NCBI RefSeq assembly: GCF_900963305.1
Contig: NC_042534.1
Coordinates: forward strand, 17,924,308-17,988,307
Reading direction: 5' to 3'
Length of the DNA stretch: 64,000 nt
From: Echeneis naucrates
Lineage: Eukaryota; Chordata; Actinopteri; Carangiformes; Echeneidae
Shown here: in pieces, positions 63,490 through 64,000 of the stretch
How the letters are laid out: each line of letters starts with the position of its first letter
How positions within the stretch are numbered: position 1 is the first letter of the stretch
Made by a program: the position numbers and the translations under genes
The notes under the pieces: model-generated
Database searches by the model: none
Told to the model about the DNA's origin: nothing
Seen by the model: only the letters and a program-made list of their open reading frames with translations

Positions 63490-64000
63490 CATATTTTTTT
63501 TGGTAGCAAATCTTTTACAAAATTTTTCCATTTCTCACTGCTTAAATTAGATGAGAAGAAAAAGAAACACTGTTTACTAGACACCATCCCATTTACGCAT
63601 CTCGGTGTGAATGTGATGGTCTGGTGCTGGATAATTTGGTTGATTCGTGTAAATCAAATCTGATCAAACCAGATTCATATAGCCTTGGGGAAGCAGATTA
63701 TTTACATTGCATTTGGAAAGTGTCCAGACACTTTACAGATAGGCAAGTAGAACCTTACAGCCAATCCCCCATGTCTAGTCTGCGTTTGGGATGAACAACT
63801 CTGTCTGTTGCTGCTCTCTGCTTGCATATTCTCACATTTTTCCTGTTAATTTTCAACATATTGTATATGACAATGTAGCATCCTGTATCTTCCAACCTCC
63901 AACCTTAATCAGTAACTCTAAAATAAAATAAATAAATAATAAAATCAAACAGTCTGCATGCCAGTTTTCTCAGTGGAACCCTGAAATATTGTGAGAACAT

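Larger units (their letters stand above)
54804..64000 (+). other. rev3l: rev3l intron 1 (to the window end)
   Basis: More than 9 kb without a recognisable exon. It holds repeats at 57280-57470, 60356-60372, 60490-60895, 61510-61985, 62595-62700 and 63461-63489. The remainder is ordinary AT-rich intron. Frames such as 54985-55392 and 63074-63550 have no family resemblance. Confidence 0.7.

Noticed and set aside
63074-63550. 158-codon frame ending in poly-Lys
   Set aside because: The Lys run is a poly(A) tract and the rest is AT-driven. No homology was recognised.

Overview
This is a teleost (percomorph-like) fish nuclear window. It has split vertebrate genes with GT-AG introns, many dispersed fish repeats, LINE, SINE and hAT fragments, one decayed BEL/Pao fossil, and a run of 100 Ns (12839-12938) that marks a scaffold gap.

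All confident genes lie on the + strand. (1) Copy 1 of a locus, 1-12838: a GPR139-like receptor (3581-5629) and traf3ip2/Act1 (7691-12419). (2) After the gap, the 3' two-thirds of fyn (15714-29156), from the second SH3 exon to the stop, including both alternative exons 7A and 7B. The fyn exons for the N-terminus and the first half of SH3 are not in the window. (3) A repeat-rich spacer with the BEL/Pao fossil (about 30890-33620). (4) Copy 2 of the locus, 34139-46907, near-identical to copy 1: the receptor (37728-39768) and traf3ip2 (41823-46488). (5) A 46489-54200 intergenic stretch with a hAT remnant and small repeats. (6) Exon 1 of rev3l (54665-54803) with a GC-rich leader, then its first intron to the end of the window.

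The order fyn, traf3ip2, rev3l on one strand is the order at human 6q21, and copy 2 fits it. Copy 1 lies on the wrong side of fyn. It ends exactly at the N gap, and it differs from copy 2 mainly by one-base indels plus a few substitutions. The simplest reading is a false (haplotypic) duplication rather than a real second locus. Neither copy is clean. Copy 1 breaks the receptor frame many times. Copy 2 has a broken traf3ip2: a 63-base deletion removing a splice acceptor, plus two one-base indels in exons.

In function, Fyn is a Src-family tyrosine kinase, Act1 is the SEFIR adaptor of IL-17 receptors, Rev3l is the catalytic subunit of DNA polymerase zeta, and the receptor is an orphan-type class A GPCR. 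They are neighbours by conserved synteny, not members of one pathway. I found no undescribed system. The most useful results are the assembly duplication, the paired fyn exons 7A/7B with a candidate RBFOX site between them, a one-base loss in the fyn DFG motif, the two-exon receptor model, and upstream ORFs in the rev3l leader.
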